Shown here piece by piece: positions 1 through 64,000 of a DNA stretch of 64,000 nt (its first letter is position 1; the number at the start of each line of letters is the position of its first letter). A program made the translations under genes and the position numbers. The notes beneath the pieces are model-generated. The model worked only from the letters and a program-made list of their open reading frames with translations, did no database searches and was not told the DNA's origin. This stretch comes from Gymnorhina tibicen (lineage: Eukaryota; Chordata; Aves; Passeriformes; Artamidae): NCBI GenBank assembly GCA_013399875.1, contig VXAZ01002272.1, forward strand, positions 310,001 through 374,000. The letters are read 5' to 3'.

Positions 1-237
1 GAGCAAAATACAGTTTGCAAAGACAAATGTTACCAGATTAATGCTACTACAATGACAGAAAATTACCAGAAGGATATATCAGAAAGGCACAAAGATGAAA
101 TAGTAAAGCCAACATCAAGCCCAAAATAATACAGAAGATAAACAGCAGTGTCTTCTTCCACTTCTTATTTCTCCACCTATGTTTCAAATTCAATTGTGCT
201 TCAGAACAGATCAATTAAAACTCCACACACAACATAC

Positions 238-63652
<63,415 letters not shown>

Positions 63653-63718
63653 GTTTCCGGAGATAAAAAGTTTCCCTTATTCCAGAGCAAAGTAAGGTTA
63701 ACAAAAAATAATGAAAAA

Positions 63719-63722
<4 letters not shown>

Positions 63723-63749
<27 letters not shown>
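63723..63749. repeat. A27 homopolymer (T27 in the ROCK1 sense)
   Basis: An uninterrupted run of 27 A lies 71-97 bases upstream of the ROCK1 ATG. In a transcript it would be a U tract in the 5' leader. Length in such runs is often misread. Confidence 0.95.
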
Positions 63750-63752
<3 letters not shown>

Positions 63753-63790
63753 ACGGGCGACCCAANAAAACAAAACAGGAACGGGCGACC
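63750..63790. repeat. Direct repeat of 13 bp (period 28) enclosing an N
   Basis: GGAACGGGCGACC occurs at 63750-63762 and again at 63778-63790. Between them is an A-rich spacer containing the only undetermined base (63766). It directly follows the A27 run. Confidence 0.9.
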
Positions 63791-64000
63791 ACAAAAGAGA
63801 AATCACGCAGCCTGGACCAGGCTGAGGAAGCGCCTCCTGCGAGATCCCTTCAATCACAGAAGTCTCTGGGGCAAGTCCCCGCCAAGGGGGCAGAGAATCC
63901 AAGGGGAGCCCGCGGCAGGAGGGGGACGAGGCTGCTTCTCCCCCCACTCCTCCAGGCAGGCTCGCAGCTTCCCGGGATGCTCACAGCTCCGCAGCAGCAG

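Noticed and set aside
63665..63750. Polypyrimidine tract plus AG upstream of the ATG as a splice acceptor of a non-coding first exon
   Set aside because: The T27 run, a TTAAC branch-like sequence and a later AG exist, but the region may be misassembled and ROCK1 normally has its ATG in the promoter-proximal exon; there is no evidence for an upstream exon in the window.

Overview
The window is vertebrate and most likely from a bird. The only recognisable gene is the Rho kinase ROCK1, on the minus strand. Its introns carry many fragments of CR1 LINEs, the dominant retroposon of birds and other sauropsids, and I saw no L1/Alu-type primate or rodent repeats. Crocodile or turtle cannot be excluded from sequence alone. 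I see no bacterial features, CRISPR array, tRNA, rRNA or second protein-coding gene.

The layout is one gene read right to left. A GC-rich leader and promoter-like region (about 63280-64000) contains the ATG at 63650-63652. Coding exon 1 is followed by a very large first intron (31940-63559), which is half of the window. Exons 2-10 (31939 down to 19775) encode the N-terminal dimerisation segment, the complete AGC-type Ser/Thr kinase domain and its C-terminal extension. Exons 11-24 (17364 down to 238) encode the linker, most of the long coiled coil and the first part of the Rho-binding region. I placed 24 coding exons by translating the reverse complement and matching GT/AG junctions. Their lengths sum to 2920 nt (973 codons plus 1 nt), every junction keeps frame, and there is no internal stop. 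The last part of ROCK1 (rest of the Rho-binding region, PH and C1 domains, stop codon) lies off the left edge. Comparison with human ROCK1 is from memory.

Non-coding content is mainly intronic. There are at least ten CR1 pieces (introns 1, 5, 6 and 16), a close tail-to-tail inverted CR1 pair in intron 16, a longer degenerate CR1 with part of a reverse transcriptase near 49.8-51.1 kb, a few short tandem duplications, a CA/TA/TG microsatellite and an AT-rich palindromic patch. Next to the start codon lie an A27 tract, a 28-bp-spaced direct repeat and the only N in the window, which suggests an assembly weak point.

I found no credible undescribed biological system. The points worth a second look are the diverged ROCK1 linker (exon 11) and Rho-binding start (exon 24), the inverted CR1 pair, the ambiguous leader sequence, an antioxidant-response-like motif just inside intron 1, and a cluster of unexplained plus-strand open frames at 53.2-55.7 kb.
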